The notes under the pieces: model-generated | Told to the model about the DNA's origin: nothing | Databases searched by the model: none | The model's input: the letters and a program-made list of their open reading frames with translations, nothing else | Source: Nocardia otitidiscaviarum NBRC 14405 | GTDB lineage: Bacteria; Actinomycetota; Actinomycetes; Mycobacteriales; Mycobacteriaceae | Assembly: GCF_000308635.1 (NCBI RefSeq) | Contig: NZ_BAGD01000019.1 | Span: 1-64,000, forward strand | Direction of reading: 5' to 3' | Length of the DNA: 64,000 nt | Made by a program: the position numbers and the translations under genes | Shown here: piece after piece, positions 1 through 11,730 of the stretch | Layout: each line of letters opens with the position of its first letter | How positions within the stretch are numbered: position 1 is the first letter of the stretch

Positions 1-2013
<2,013 letters not shown>

Positions 2014-2199
2014 TACATCCCCACAGTCGTTCGGATTTCGAGATCTGGACGGTTCTTCCCCGGAAACGAAGTCCAAAATTACACCCGAAAACGACTTATG
2101 TCGAGGGCACGAACAAATAGACATCCGAATTATCGGCGTCTTCCCATTTCAATATTTACAGGGGCGGCGGCGATTCGTCAAGCAATCGGCGAGGATTCG

Positions 2200-2229
2200 C
2201 CGGGGCCCGGTCGGTGGACCGGACCCCGG
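2200..2229 (-). terminator. Strong hairpin ending the five-gene operon
   Basis: Two 13-base arms (2200-2212 and 2217-2229) pair with a single G-U exception around a 4-nt loop, 6 bases after the DUF5682 stop codon on the minus strand. There is no long U tract, as is common in actinobacteria. It separates the upstream operon from rpoB. The AT-richer 2041-2160 stretch beyond it probably holds the rpoB promoter. Confidence 0.7.
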
Positions 2230-2234
2230 ACGGA

Positions 2235-5024
2235 TCAGCCGATGCCGAGGTTCGCGGCCAGTGCCGTCGCCGTCGCCGGATACCGGTCGAGCAGGGCGGC
2301 GACCGCGGTGTCGGCGACCGCGGGTGGCTCCTGCCAGACCGGATCGTGGCCGAACAGCACCGCCAACGCGTCGCACGCGGCCGGATGCGCGGCGAGCAGG
2401 TCGGTGGCGGGACCGCGCGGTGCCGAGGTCAGCGGCGCGGTCGGTGCGGCCGCCGTCTCGGACCACGGCGGCACCCAGCCGTCCACCGCGGACAGCGTGC
2501 CCGGGAAGGTGCGGCCCGCCTCCCGGACCAGCGCCGGCATCACCTCGCCCACCTGTTTGCGCAGCGTGGTGATGAGTGTGGGCAGCCACGGCAGCAGCAC
2601 CCGATCGGGCAGTCGACCGAAGGCTTTCGACAGCAGTTCCACCACGAAGGGTTGCAGCGCCGGGGCCGGATCGATGGCGTGCACGAAACCGGTGAGGTAG
2701 CGCGGGAACGACGGCAGCACCAGGGGATTGACCAGCATGTCGTCGCAGCGTTCGCGCAGTTCGGCCAGCGGGAGCAGCCCGAGTTGGAACCGCGCCGCCC
2801 ACAGCAGCGCCACCTTGTCGGGGGCCTCCGGATGGGATTGCAGTACGGCCAGTTCCAGCTGGGTGTGGTCACAACCCAGCGACAGGGCGAGACTTTCCAT
2901 CCCGAACAGGAAGCCGAGCATGGCCGCCACCTGGCCCGCACCGGTGTCGTCAGCGGCGAAGGCCGTCGGCAACAGCGTGCAGTAGTGTGCGTAACCCGCA
3001 GTCACGAAACGCTCGCACCACTCCGGCATCCCCGCTCCGGAGGAGCGGAAGTGATTGAGCAGCAGGCGGATTCGGCGCAGCACGGCGGGCGCGTCGTCCA
3101 CCGTGCGTTCGGCGGCGAGCAGTTCCACCGCGCGCGAGCCGATCTCGTCGGCCAACCGCGCCGAGCCCAGATACACCAGGGCGTCCTCGACAGCGGCCAA
3201 GGCGGCCGCCGCCGTGGCGTCCGGGTCGTCGACCGCCCGGCGCAGGCGCTGTTCGAAGACCTGCTCGACGGTGACGCCCTCGTAGCCGAGTTCCACCAGG
3301 GAGCGCTGATACTTGCCGAGCCCCAGATCCCAGCTCTCCTGCACAGCCTGCTCGCCCAGACCGCGCGAGCCCATGATGGGCCGGACGGCGTCGGCGGGAA
3401 TCAGCTTGCGCAGCAGCCACAGCAGATCCGAGCACGGCCGCAGGTGCGGGTCGGCGCGCAGGTCCAGCAGTGCCCGTTGCAGGGTGCGCTTGGACAGGTC
3501 CAGCCCCAGGGGCGCCAGCCGATCGAGCACGTCGCGGGCCAGCGGCGGCAGCGCCGAATAGCCGACCTGCCCGATCCGATCCCCGCCGAGCAGGATCTCG
3601 CACAGCCGCCGCACATCGCGGCGGCCCGGTACGGTGTCCTTCTCGATACAGGTGATGGCGGCGTCCTGGAAGTCGTACGGCGTCGGACGCGTCCGATTGC
3701 GCAGGCCCGCCAGGAGAATGGCGTGTTCGAAGATGGCGATGGCGTCGGCGGTGCTGGCCAGGTAACCATTGCGGCGAGCCAGCCGGACGATATCGACCGA
3801 CCACTCCAGCAGTTCGGATTCGTCCAGCGGGTCCAGGGCCGGTGCGCTGGTCAGGAAGCCGGACAAGTGATCCGCCACGGCCGCGGCCGGTGTCGCGACG
3901 GGCAGCGCCTTCTTCGCGGCGCGACGCCGCGACCCCGGTTGCCCCGTCAGCCGAAACGCCTGCGTCTTGGCGCGCCGCAAACCCTTCGCCCAGGTGGCGG
4001 CGGCGATGGAGACCGCGCCGCCGGCCAGCCCGAACTGCTCCTCGATGGCGGAGTGGCTGGAGGGGATGAGCCCGTAATGCCAGGTGGTGGCCGTGCGCGG
4101 GGAGATCTCGTACGGCGCGGTGGAATCCGATCCGAACTGCTCCACCCGGCTGGCGGCATGGGCCGCGCCGCAGATGTACAGGGCGCGTTCAGGATCGGCA
4201 CCGGTGGCGGCGAGGTGTTCGCGCATGCGCGTCCACATGTACCGCTCGCGGTTCTCGTCCACCTCGGTACTGCCGCGCCGCAAGCGCCGGAACAGGCTGC
4301 CGATCATCACCATGACCTGCCGGTAGGTGTCGTAGTCGGCGTCGGCGAGAGGCTGTTCGACGTACTGGTCCCACCACTCCGACCAGTGCCGCACCTTGCC
4401 GTGGTGCAGCAGGTACTGCTCCAGCTCGGCGAAACGCGGCCGCATATCGCCGATGTCGATGCCGACGGCTTCGCCGTGCAGGCCGTTGTCGGACTCCGGG
4501 GTGTCGGCGTCCGCCGTGGCCTCGTCCTCGGTCGGCGACCACTGGAAAACGTGATCGGTGGAGCGGTCCACCAGCACCAGTTCGACGCCCGGAGTGTCGA
4601 GCGCGTACGCGATGGCCTGATATTCGGCCGACGATTCGGTGATGGGGGCGACGATCGATAGCGGAGCCCAGGAGGCTGGGAAGCCATCGACCGCACTGGC
4701 GAACGCCTGCAATGCCACCGGCAGCCGACAGTTGCGCAGCTCGTCCAGCAGCGGCCGCAGATCCTCGCACAGCTCCATGTAGATGACGGTGGGCTGCTTC
4801 TCACGCAAGCGGCGCACCATGGCCAGCCCGGAGGCGGGCGAATGGTGGCAGACCGGGAAGATCTCCAGCCGCTCCGACAGCGCCCGATCGACATCGTCGA
4901 CCATGCCCGCCAGAATGTCGCCCGCCGCACCGGGATCACCGGCGAACGCGGCGGCCGCGTCCGCCAGCTGCTCCCGCAGCGCACCGAACACCGAAGTCGC
5001 CGAACGGGTTTCGGAGATGGTCAC
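2235..5024 (-). CDS. DUF5682 family protein
   Basis: A 929-aa protein, last gene of the five-gene operon. Its ATG overlaps the stop of the AAA ATPase gene by 4 nt. Near the N-terminus it has the family motif CHHSPAS (about residue 58), then YMELCEDLRP, VLVDRS and, further on, YICGAAHA. This pattern of His, acidic and GAAH motifs resembles the TraB/ChaN/EreA-like fold, so a hydrolase-like N-terminal domain is plausible. The remaining 550 or so residues are helical and unassigned. E. coli YehM is the comparable partner of YehL and YehP. The biochemical function is unknown. Context says it works with the MoxR ATPase and VWA protein. Confidence 0.85.
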   Translation of the reverse strand: MTISETRSATSVFGALREQLADAAAAFAGDPGAAGDILAGMVDDVDRALSERLEIFPVCHHSPASGLAMVRRLREKQPTVIYMELCEDLRPLLDELRNCRLPVALQAFASAVDGFPASWAPLSIVAPITESSAEYQAIAYALDTPGVELVLVDRSTDHVFQWSPTEDEATADADTPESDNGLHGEAVGIDIGDMRPRFAELEQYLLHHGKVRHWSEWWDQYVEQPLADADYDTYRQVMVMIGSLFRRLRRGSTEVDENRERYMWTRMREHLAATGADPERALYICGAAHAASRVEQFGSDSTAPYEISPRTATTWHYGLIPSSHSAIEEQFGLAGGAVSIAAATWAKGLRRAKTQAFRLTGQPGSRRRAAKKALPVATPAAAVADHLSGFLTSAPALDPLDESELLEWSVDIVRLARRNGYLASTADAIAIFEHAILLAGLRNRTRPTPYDFQDAAITCIEKDTVPGRRDVRRLCEILLGGDRIGQVGYSALPPLARDVLDRLAPLGLDLSKRTLQRALLDLRADPHLRPCSDLLWLLRKLIPADAVRPIMGSRGLGEQAVQESWDLGLGKYQRSLVELGYEGVTVEQVFEQRLRRAVDDPDATAAAALAAVEDALVYLGSARLADEIGSRAVELLAAERTVDDAPAVLRRIRLLLNHFRSSGAGMPEWCERFVTAGYAHYCTLLPTAFAADDTGAGQVAAMLGFLFGMESLALSLGCDHTQLELAVLQSHPEAPDKVALLWAARFQLGLLPLAELRERCDDMLVNPLVLPSFPRYLTGFVHAIDPAPALQPFVVELLSKAFGRLPDRVLLPWLPTLITTLRKQVGEVMPALVREAGRTFPGTLSAVDGWVPPWSETAAAPTAPLTSAPRGPATDLLAAHPAACDALAVLFGHDPVWQEPPAVADTAVAALLDRYPATATALAANLGIG

Positions 5025-6148
5025 GACAGCCTCGCGATCGCCGCCCGGCCGCCCTCGAGGAACTCGCCCCAGGCTGCGCCCTCACCCGTGCCGCCCTGAT
5101 CCTTGCTGCGCGGCTCGACCACGCCGTGCAGGTACTTGTTCAGAATGGCGAGATCCTCCGGCGCGCGCCGCGCCAGCGAACCGACCAGGGAACCGGCGAG
5201 GGTTTCGGCGCGCAGTTCCCGCTCGCCGAAGAACTGGCTGTGCAGAATCGCGTCCTCGAGTACGCCGATCTGCTCGGCGGTCGACAGCGCCGATTCCAGC
5301 TTGTCGTCATCGCTGGTGGCCGCCGCGGCGGCGGCACGCAGATCGGCGAAGCTCTCCAGCAGGATATCCAGCAGCGTCGGCGGCAGTTCCAGCTCGATCC
5401 GGTGGCGGCGCAGCAGTTCCTGGGTGCGGAACCGCACGATCTCGGCCTCGCTGCGCTTGTTCGACACCACCGGGATGCGCACGAAATTGAAGCGCCGCTT
5501 GAGCGCCGAGGACAGATCGTTCACACCGCGGTCACGGCTGTTGGCGGTGGCGATGATGGAGAACCCGGGCTGGGCGAACACCACATTGTCGTCGTCGAGT
5601 TCGGGAATGGAGACGTACTTCTCCGACAGGATGGAGATGAGCGCGTCCTGCACATCGCTGGTGGAACGGGTCAGCTCCTCGAACCGGCCGATCACGCCCT
5701 GCTCCATGGCGGTCATGATCGGCGAGGGGATCATGGATTCCCGCGACTGGCCCTTGGCGATGACCATGGAGATATTCCACGAGTATTTGATGTGGTCCTC
5801 GGTGGTGCCCGCGGTGCCCTGCACCACCAGGGTGGAGTTGCGGCTGATGGCCGCGGACAGCAGTTCGGCCAGCCAGCTCTTGCCGGTACCCGGATCGCCG
5901 ATGAGCAGCAGGCCACGATCGGAGGCCAGGGTGACGATGCTGCGTTCGACGAAACTGCGGTCGCCGAACCACTTCTGCTCGACCGTGCGATCCAGGCCGT
6001 CGGCGCGTTCGGAGCCGAGAATGAACAGCCGCACCATTTTCGGGCTCAGCCGCCAGGCGAAGGGCTTGGGACCGTCGTCGATGGACTCCAGCCAATCGAG
6101 CTCCTCGGCGTACTTGACTTCGGCGGGAGCGCGCAGGACGTCGGACAT
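5021..6148 (-). CDS. MoxR-type AAA+ ATPase (YehL-like)
   Basis: A 375-aa AAA+ ATPase. Walker A is GDPGTGKSW. The sensor-1 region is ATANSRDRG, followed by SALKRRFNFV with the expected arginine pair. The Walker B segment is unusual (GRFEEL where hhhhDE is normal), as seen in this sub-branch. MoxR ATPases act as chaperone-like remodelers that usually pair with a VWA-domain protein, which is encoded immediately upstream here. Start is ATG with AGGAGACC upstream, 9 nt after the VWA gene. The stop overlaps the next start (ATGA), so translation is coupled. Confidence 0.9.
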   Translation of the reverse strand: MSDVLRAPAEVKYAEELDWLESIDDGPKPFAWRLSPKMVRLFILGSERADGLDRTVEQKWFGDRSFVERSIVTLASDRGLLLIGDPGTGKSWLAELLSAAISRNSTLVVQGTAGTTEDHIKYSWNISMVIAKGQSRESMIPSPIMTAMEQGVIGRFEELTRSTSDVQDALISILSEKYVSIPELDDDNVVFAQPGFSIIATANSRDRGVNDLSSALKRRFNFVRIPVVSNKRSEAEIVRFRTQELLRRHRIELELPPTLLDILLESFADLRAAAAAATSDDDKLESALSTAEQIGVLEDAILHSQFFGERELRAETLAGSLVGSLARRAPEDLAILNKYLHGVVEPRSKDQGGTGEGAAWGEFLEGGRAAIARLS

Positions 6149-6157
6149 GATGGTCTC

Positions 6158-7483
6158 CTAGTCGAGAAAGTTCTTGAGTTCGTTGACGAGTTTTTGAATG
6201 CGTCCCGAAATCACCGGGGTACCGAGGGCTTTGAATCGTTCGCGGAACCACGGGTTGACGCTCTGCTGGCCGGAACTGTTGACCGAACCCACCGGGATGA
6301 GCTTCACCCCGGAGCGGTGCACCGCCGCCATGGCATCGAACAGCGGTTGCGACCGGTCGAACTCGTAGAAATCCGAAATCCACACCAGCACCGTGTTCTT
6401 CGGATCGGTGATCTTGGGCTGCGCCATGGCCATGGCGACCGGGCCGTCGTTGCCGCCGCCGAGGTTGGTGCGCAGCAGCACCTCGAACGGGTCGTGCACC
6501 CACGGCGTGAGATCCAGCGCCCGGGTGTCGTAGGCGATCAGGTGCACGTCCACCTTGGGCAGACCCGCGAAGATGGACGCCAGAATGGTGCAGTTGACCA
6601 TGGAATCGGTCATCGAGCCCGACTGGTCGACCACCACGATCATGCGGGCGGGCACGGTGCGTTTGGCCGTCTGCCGGTAGAACAGCCGGTCCACGTAGAG
6701 GCGCTCGTCGCGCGGGTTCCAGTTGGGCAGGTTCTTCCAGATGGTGCGGTCGATATCCAGATTGCGCAGGATGCGCTTGGGCGGCACCGACCGGTCGACG
6801 GTGCCCGCGCTGCTCTGCCGCACCTGGGTGCGCAGCACCTCCGCGACCTCGTCCACGTAGCGCCGGATCAGGGCCTTGGCATTGGCCAGCGCGACACCGG
6901 ACAGATTGTGCTTGTCCCGCAACAGCTGTTCGACCAGCGACATGCTCGGGGTGAGCTGGGCGGCCAGCTTCGGGTCGGCCAGCACCTCGCGCAGCCGCAT
7001 CCGGGAGACCAGATCGCCCTCCAGTTCGGCGAGCACGCCGCGCACCTCCCCGGCGCGCTGTTCGCCGAGGCCGCGGCGCAGCCAGTTGGCGTCGCTCTGC
7101 CAGCCGGACAGCTGATCGGCGCTCACCGCACCGCAGCCGGTGGCGAAGATGTTCAGCAGGAGCTTGGATACCAGCGCGGCGGTGCGCACATCGGTGCCGC
7201 CGATCGCCGCCGGCTCCTCGGTATCGGCCTCGGTTTCGGTGACGGTTTCGGCGGCGGCGCGCTCGGTCGTGAGATCGAGTGCCGCGAATTCCGCGGCGAG
7301 TTCCGGAAAGCGTTGGACAACAGTGTCTATGGAGACGCCGGGGTCGAGGACCGCCAGTGGCAGCCCGATATCCTCGACGATGCTCGCGCTCGCGGATTCC
7401 AGGGTGGGCTGGGGATCGCTCCCGAAGACGCCCGACAGCAGCCGCCAGTACAGGATCTGGCGGCGGGTCTCATGATCGGTCAT
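6158..7483 (-). CDS. VWA domain protein of the MoxR cluster (YehP-like)
   Basis: A 441-aa cytosolic protein with no signal peptide. The C-terminal half is a von Willebrand A domain with a complete MIDAS start (DQSGS in VVVDQSGSMTDSM) and a later WISDF strand. The N-terminal half is helical and unassigned. VWA proteins of this type are the adaptor or substrate partners of MoxR ATPases. The start ATG overlaps the preceding stop by 4 nt and the ATPase follows after 9 nt, so co-expression is near certain. Its target is not evident from the sequence. Confidence 0.9.
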   Translation of the reverse strand: MTDHETRRQILYWRLLSGVFGSDPQPTLESASASIVEDIGLPLAVLDPGVSIDTVVQRFPELAAEFAALDLTTERAAAETVTETEADTEEPAAIGGTDVRTAALVSKLLLNIFATGCGAVSADQLSGWQSDANWLRRGLGEQRAGEVRGVLAELEGDLVSRMRLREVLADPKLAAQLTPSMSLVEQLLRDKHNLSGVALANAKALIRRYVDEVAEVLRTQVRQSSAGTVDRSVPPKRILRNLDIDRTIWKNLPNWNPRDERLYVDRLFYRQTAKRTVPARMIVVVDQSGSMTDSMVNCTILASIFAGLPKVDVHLIAYDTRALDLTPWVHDPFEVLLRTNLGGGNDGPVAMAMAQPKITDPKNTVLVWISDFYEFDRSQPLFDAMAAVHRSGVKLIPVGSVNSSGQQSVNPWFRERFKALGTPVISGRIQKLVNELKNFLD

Positions 7484-8859
7484 TTCCGCAGCAACCGTCC
7501 CGCCCGCTCGCGCAGCACCAGCACCGCGTCACCCGATTTCGCCTGCGCCTTGGCCACCTTGGGGTCGGTGGGGCCGCAGGCCCAGTCCCCGTTGTGCAGG
7601 GCGACGACGGTGGACTTGATCTTGCGCCGCACCGCCAGCGGACGCAGGGTCCAGCATCCGGCATCCCAGCGCAGCAGGCCGATGCAGGCGAAGGAGCCCG
7701 ATACCGCGGCCGGGGTGAGCGGTCCGCTCGACGGCAGCCGATCCAGTTCGAGCGACAGCCGCAGGCCGTCCAATTCCAGTGCGCCGTCCTTGATTCGGTA
7801 GCCCTCGAGCAGAACCGGTTCGGCGATGTGCACCGGATCACGGTCCAGCGGAGCGGCGATGGCGCCCACCGCGTCGGCCAGCCGCACGGACGCGGTGGCG
7901 AAGGGATCGGCCGGATCGCCGACGGTGGCCCGGTCGTCGTGCCACACCAGGTCGCCGCTCGCGCCGAGCGGCATATCGGTGAGCTCGAGCGCGCGGTGTT
8001 CGGCCAGCGCGGTGAGCAGGTGCGGATGAGCGCCCAGCAGTTGCCAGACCGCCGGTCCCACAATGGTGTCCACCTTGGCGGCCGCCACACTCGCCCGTAC
8101 CGTGCGCGACGGTGCGCCCGGGGTCTCCAGGATGGCGTGGAGCTGCACCTGCACGGCGGTGCCGTGCTCGTGCACATCCACGCCGAGCGGCAGCAGTCGG
8201 CCTGAAACCGGCTCCGGCACCGTGGTTTCCCCGGTGCGCCAGGTCAGTAGCAGGGCGCGGGTCCACAGGTCGGCCCAGCGCCGCGCGGGCAGGACGTCCA
8301 TGGCCGCGACGGGGGCCGAGGCGCTCAGTTCGGCGGTGAGCCCGTCGAGCAGGACGGCCAGGCGGCGCTGGCTCGGTTCGGCGAGCAGGCCCTCCACCAT
8401 GCGATCGGCCGCCGACACCAGGTCGTGGTCCACGCCGCGCCAGCCCGCGATGGCGACCTCGCCCAGCCAGGAGCGGCAGCCGACGGCCAGGGGATGCGGA
8501 TCGGCGGCGGGTACCGCGGGCTGCACCCAGTCGGCCCGGGTGCGTCCCAGGGCGGTATCGAGCCGGTCCAGCAGGGCGTCGTGCACGGCACCGAGCAGCG
8601 CGGCGCGCGCCGCCGCCAGGGCGGACAGCTGATTCTGGCCGATCGATCCGGTGCTCGTCGTGGCGACGGCTTCCGCCACCGGGACCGCCAGTGGCGATCC
8701 GGCCACCGCGCCCGCCAATGCCTGGAGCGCCGTGGCCTGCCGTTCGTCCACGCGGGCGAAACCGTTCACCAGTGCGGTGTCGAATCCGGCCACCACGTCC
8801 TGCGCGGCCGCTACGTCCTCAGGCGAGGTATCCAGCAGTTCTTCCCAGCGCATCGACAT
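7480..8859 (-). CDS. Uncharacterised 459-aa protein of the SWIM/VWA/MoxR cluster
   Basis: I do not recognise a catalytic domain. The N-terminal third is Ala-rich and helical and the C-terminal part has a mixed, beta-rich pattern. An upstream in-frame ATG (9162) exists, but the chosen ATG at 8859 lies directly in the upstream stop (TGATG), so the genes are coupled. The 170-aa SWIM protein plus this one add up to about the length of E. coli YehQ (a single SWIM protein of about 630 aa). The two may be a split version of that component. Downstream it overlaps the VWA gene by 4 nt. Confidence 0.8.
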   Translation of the reverse strand: MSMRWEELLDTSPEDVAAAQDVVAGFDTALVNGFARVDERQATALQALAGAVAGSPLAVPVAEAVATTSTGSIGQNQLSALAAARAALLGAVHDALLDRLDTALGRTRADWVQPAVPAADPHPLAVGCRSWLGEVAIAGWRGVDHDLVSAADRMVEGLLAEPSQRRLAVLLDGLTAELSASAPVAAMDVLPARRWADLWTRALLLTWRTGETTVPEPVSGRLLPLGVDVHEHGTAVQVQLHAILETPGAPSRTVRASVAAAKVDTIVGPAVWQLLGAHPHLLTALAEHRALELTDMPLGASGDLVWHDDRATVGDPADPFATASVRLADAVGAIAAPLDRDPVHIAEPVLLEGYRIKDGALELDGLRLSLELDRLPSSGPLTPAAVSGSFACIGLLRWDAGCWTLRPLAVRRKIKSTVVALHNGDWACGPTDPKVAKAQAKSGDAVLVLRERAGRLLRK

Positions 8860-9371
8860 CAGCGGCTCACCCCCGCAGCGGGAAACCACTGGAGTTCGGG
8901 AATCGGTGAATTGCTGCCCGGCAGTTCCAGATACGACAGATGCCGCAGGAACCGGCTGAAGACCGTGGCCGCCGGGGCCGGATCGCGAGTCCCGTGGAGC
9001 GCGTCGGCCAGCCGTGCTCCCTCGGGCACCTCCACCCGCAGGTAGCGGGCGACGCGCTGCTGTCCGTACTGGAGCACCGCCTCGGCGATGAGCGCGTCCA
9101 GGTGTTTGCAGGTCCAGTTCCCGGACAGACCGCCGCAGGGCCGATTGTTGTTGGTGCTGCAACTGAATCCGTGCGTCCCGGCCGTCACCGAGGCCACGTA
9201 TACCCGGGCGATATCGGAACCGCTGGACACCACACCCTGTAGCCGCCCCTCCGCCAGTTCGACGAACGGCACCTTCGCCAGCTTGCGCGGCGCGACGGCG
9301 GGCAGCACTCGCACAATCGACATTCTTGCCGAATTTTCTTGTGCGGCTTCATCATTAGAATTCGAGACCAT
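8859..9371 (-). CDS. SWIM-type zinc finger protein
   Basis: A 170-aa protein and first gene of the operon. A Cys/His cluster near residue 75-100 (FSCSTNNNRPC, then WTCKHLDALI) fits a SWIM-like zinc finger with a terminal CxH. SWIM domains bind DNA or protein. Start ATG 9371 is chosen because GGGAGG lies 7 nt upstream; a GTG 3 nt earlier is possible. It is coupled to the 459-aa gene by TGATG. The rest of the protein is unassigned. Confidence 0.8.
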   Translation of the reverse strand: MVSNSNDEAAQENSARMSIVRVLPAVAPRKLAKVPFVELAEGRLQGVVSSGSDIARVYVASVTAGTHGFSCSTNNNRPCGGLSGNWTCKHLDALIAEAVLQYGQQRVARYLRVEVPEGARLADALHGTRDPAPAATVFSRFLRHLSYLELPGSNSPIPELQWFPAAGVSR

Positions 9372-9475
9372 CACTTTGCCTCCCACTTGGTCGCGATGGG
9401 CATGAAGCTATGCCATGCCACCGACAGGTTCCCGGCGGGGCGTTCGCGGGTCCGGCACTGGCTACAGTCGGGTCC

Positions 9476-10093
9476 ATGGCGGATGACGAGATGCTGGTGG
9501 TCGGGACGGCGTACGACCGGGTCGCGGAACTGTACGCGGCCACGTTCGAACACGCGCTGCGGGATATGCCCTTCGACCGCGCCCTGCTGGGCGTGTTCGC
9601 GGAACTGGCATCGGATCCGGTCCTCGATCTGGGCTGCGGCCCCGGGCGGCTCACCGGCCATCTGTGCGATCTCGGCCTGGACGTCTCCGGTGTCGACCTC
9701 TCGCCGGAGATGATCCGGCTGGCCCGCACCGCCCACCCCGACCTCCGCTTCGAGGCGGGCTCCATGGAGGCCCTCGACCTACCCGACGCGTCCCTGGGCG
9801 GCATTCTCGCCTGGTACTCGACCATTCACACCCACCCGCGGCGGCTGCCACTCGCATTCGCCGAGATCGCGCGGGTGCTCCGCCCGGATGGTGTTGTGCT
9901 CCTGGGGTTTCAGGCCACCGAACGCGGATACGAGGCATACGACCACAGGGTCACCACCGCCTATCGCTGGGCCCCGGACGCCCTCGCCGAGCTACTGGTC
10001 CCGCACGGCCTGCACACCGTCTTCCGGATGGTCCGCGAACCCCAGGAGAACGAACGCGGCGCACAGGGCTGCCTGCTGGCGGTGCGGCGCTGA
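9476..10093 (+). CDS. Class I SAM-dependent methyltransferase
   Basis: A 205-aa protein with the Rossmann motif I LDLGCGPGRLTGHL, motif II GVDLS, and VLRPDGVVLLGF near the C-terminus (Methyltransf_11 type). The substrate cannot be read from the sequence. An in-frame ATG exists at 9410, but the start at 9476 is preferred: TACAGT sits 7 nt upstream, the spacing of a leaderless actinobacterial promoter. It is divergent from the SWIM operon. Confidence 0.88.
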   Translation: MADDEMLVVGTAYDRVAELYAATFEHALRDMPFDRALLGVFAELASDPVLDLGCGPGRLTGHLCDLGLDVSGVDLSPEMIRLARTAHPDLRFEAGSMEALDLPDASLGGILAWYSTIHTHPRRLPLAFAEIARVLRPDGVVLLGFQATERGYEAYDHRVTTAYRWAPDALAELLVPHGLHTVFRMVREPQENERGAQGCLLAVRR

Positions 10094-10139
10094 CCGTGGC
10101 CTACCGGTGATTGTCGGTGCGCGCTTCTAGAGTCGACGC

Positions 10140-11699
10140 ATGAACGACAGCAGCTCTCCGGTCCGGGGTCGGTACGACGTCGTCATCGTCGGGGGCGGCC
10201 ACAACGGCCTCGTCGCGGCGGGCTATCTGGCGCGGGCGGGGCGGTCGGTGCTGGTGCTGGAGCGGCAGGCGCACACCGGTGGCGCGGCGGTGTCGGAGCG
10301 GGTGTTCGCCGGGGTGGACGCGCGGCTGTCACGGTTCTCGTATCTGGTGAGCCTGTTGCCCGCGAAGATCGTTCGAGATCTCGGCCTGCGGTTCGAGACG
10401 CGCAAGCGGCGGATCTCGTCGTATACGCCGGTGGGGGACGGCGGGCTGCTCGTGGACGGGGGATCGGCGGCGGCCACGCGGGCGAGTTTCGCCCGGGTCA
10501 CCGGATCGGAACGGGAGTTCGACGCCTGGCAGCGGTTCTACGCGGAGACCGGGGAGTTGGCGCGGCGGGTGTTCCCGACGTTCACCGAACAATTGCCGAC
10601 GCGGACGGAGCTACGCGGCATCGTGGCCGACGACGCGATGTGGGAGGCGCTCTTCGAGCGGCCGCTCGGCGAACTCGTGGAGCGAACCTTCACCGACGAT
10701 ACGGTGCGCGGGGTGGTGCTCACCGATGCGCTGATCGGGACGTTCAGCCACGCGCACGACCGGTCGCTGGCGCAGAACCGGTGCTTCCTGTACCACGTGA
10801 TCGGTGGCGGGACCGGGGATTGGGATGTACCGGTCGGCGGCATGGGCGCGTTGACCGACGCGCTCGACACGGTCGCACGGACGGCGGGTGCGGAAATCCT
10901 CACCGGCCGCGCCGTGACCGGGATCGATACCGACGGCCGCACCGCCGAGGTGCGATTCGACGGCGGTGCGGTGGGAGCCGACCGCGTGCTGGTCAATGCC
11001 GCACCGTACGAGCTGGGGCGACTGCTGGGCGAGCCGCGCGCCAAACCCGAAGGCGCGCAGCTGAAGATCAATATGCTGCTGCTGCGGCTACCGACGCTGC
11101 GGGATGCGGCAGTCGATCCACGCGACGCCTTCGCGGGCACATTCCATGTGGGGGAGGCGGCCACGCAACTGGAACGCGCCCATCGGGAGGCGGCGGCCGG
11201 GCGGCTGCCCGCCGAGCCGCCGTCGGAGATCTACTGCCATACGCTCACCGATCCGTCGATCCTGTCACCCGATCTGGCCGCGCAGGGGATGCACACTCTG
11301 ACCCTGTTCGGATTGCACACGCCCGCACGGCTTTTCGACAAGGATCCGGAGGGCGCCAAGTCCGAGCTGGTGGACGCCACCCTCGCGCGACTGGATTCGG
11401 TGCTGGCGGAACCCATTCGCGACTGTCTGGCCCTGGACGCGGACGGCCGCCCCTGTCTGGAAGCCAAGTCACCGCTCGACCTGGAGCACGAGATCGGCAT
11501 GCCCGGCGGGCACATCTTCCACGGTGATCTGGAATTCCCCTATCGCGCCGACGATTCCGACGACAGCCCGGCGACGCGCTGGGGTGTGGCCACCGAGTAC
11601 CGCAATATCCACCTGTGCGGTGCGGGCGCGGTGCGCGGTGGCGGGGTCAGCGGTATCGGCGGCCACAACGCGGCCATGGCGGTACTCGACGATCGCTGA
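10140..11699 (+). CDS. PYROXD2/phytoene desaturase-like FAD oxidoreductase
   Basis: A 519-aa flavoprotein. The N-terminal FAD-binding motif is VIVGGGHNGLVAAGYLARAG followed by LVLERQAHTGG. The C-terminal dinucleotide-superfamily end motif is LCGAGAVRGGGVSGIGGHNAA. Length and motifs match the NAD(P)/FAD-dependent oxidoreductases near human PYROXD2 and carotenoid desaturases. No carotenoid genes lie nearby, so the substrate is unknown. The start is likely leaderless: TAGAGT lies 6 nt before the ATG. Confidence 0.88.
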   Translation: MNDSSSPVRGRYDVVIVGGGHNGLVAAGYLARAGRSVLVLERQAHTGGAAVSERVFAGVDARLSRFSYLVSLLPAKIVRDLGLRFETRKRRISSYTPVGDGGLLVDGGSAAATRASFARVTGSEREFDAWQRFYAETGELARRVFPTFTEQLPTRTELRGIVADDAMWEALFERPLGELVERTFTDDTVRGVVLTDALIGTFSHAHDRSLAQNRCFLYHVIGGGTGDWDVPVGGMGALTDALDTVARTAGAEILTGRAVTGIDTDGRTAEVRFDGGAVGADRVLVNAAPYELGRLLGEPRAKPEGAQLKINMLLLRLPTLRDAAVDPRDAFAGTFHVGEAATQLERAHREAAAGRLPAEPPSEIYCHTLTDPSILSPDLAAQGMHTLTLFGLHTPARLFDKDPEGAKSELVDATLARLDSVLAEPIRDCLALDADGRPCLEAKSPLDLEHEIGMPGGHIFHGDLEFPYRADDSDDSPATRWGVATEYRNIHLCGAGAVRGGGVSGIGGHNAAMAVLDDR

Positions 11700-11730
11700 C
11701 CGCGACGCCGGTGATTCGGCCCGCGACACA

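Noticed and set aside
2214..4661. 815-codon plus-strand open frame
   Set aside because: Shadow of the DUF5682 gene caused by high GC; composition is Arg/Gln/Gly-rich without family similarity.
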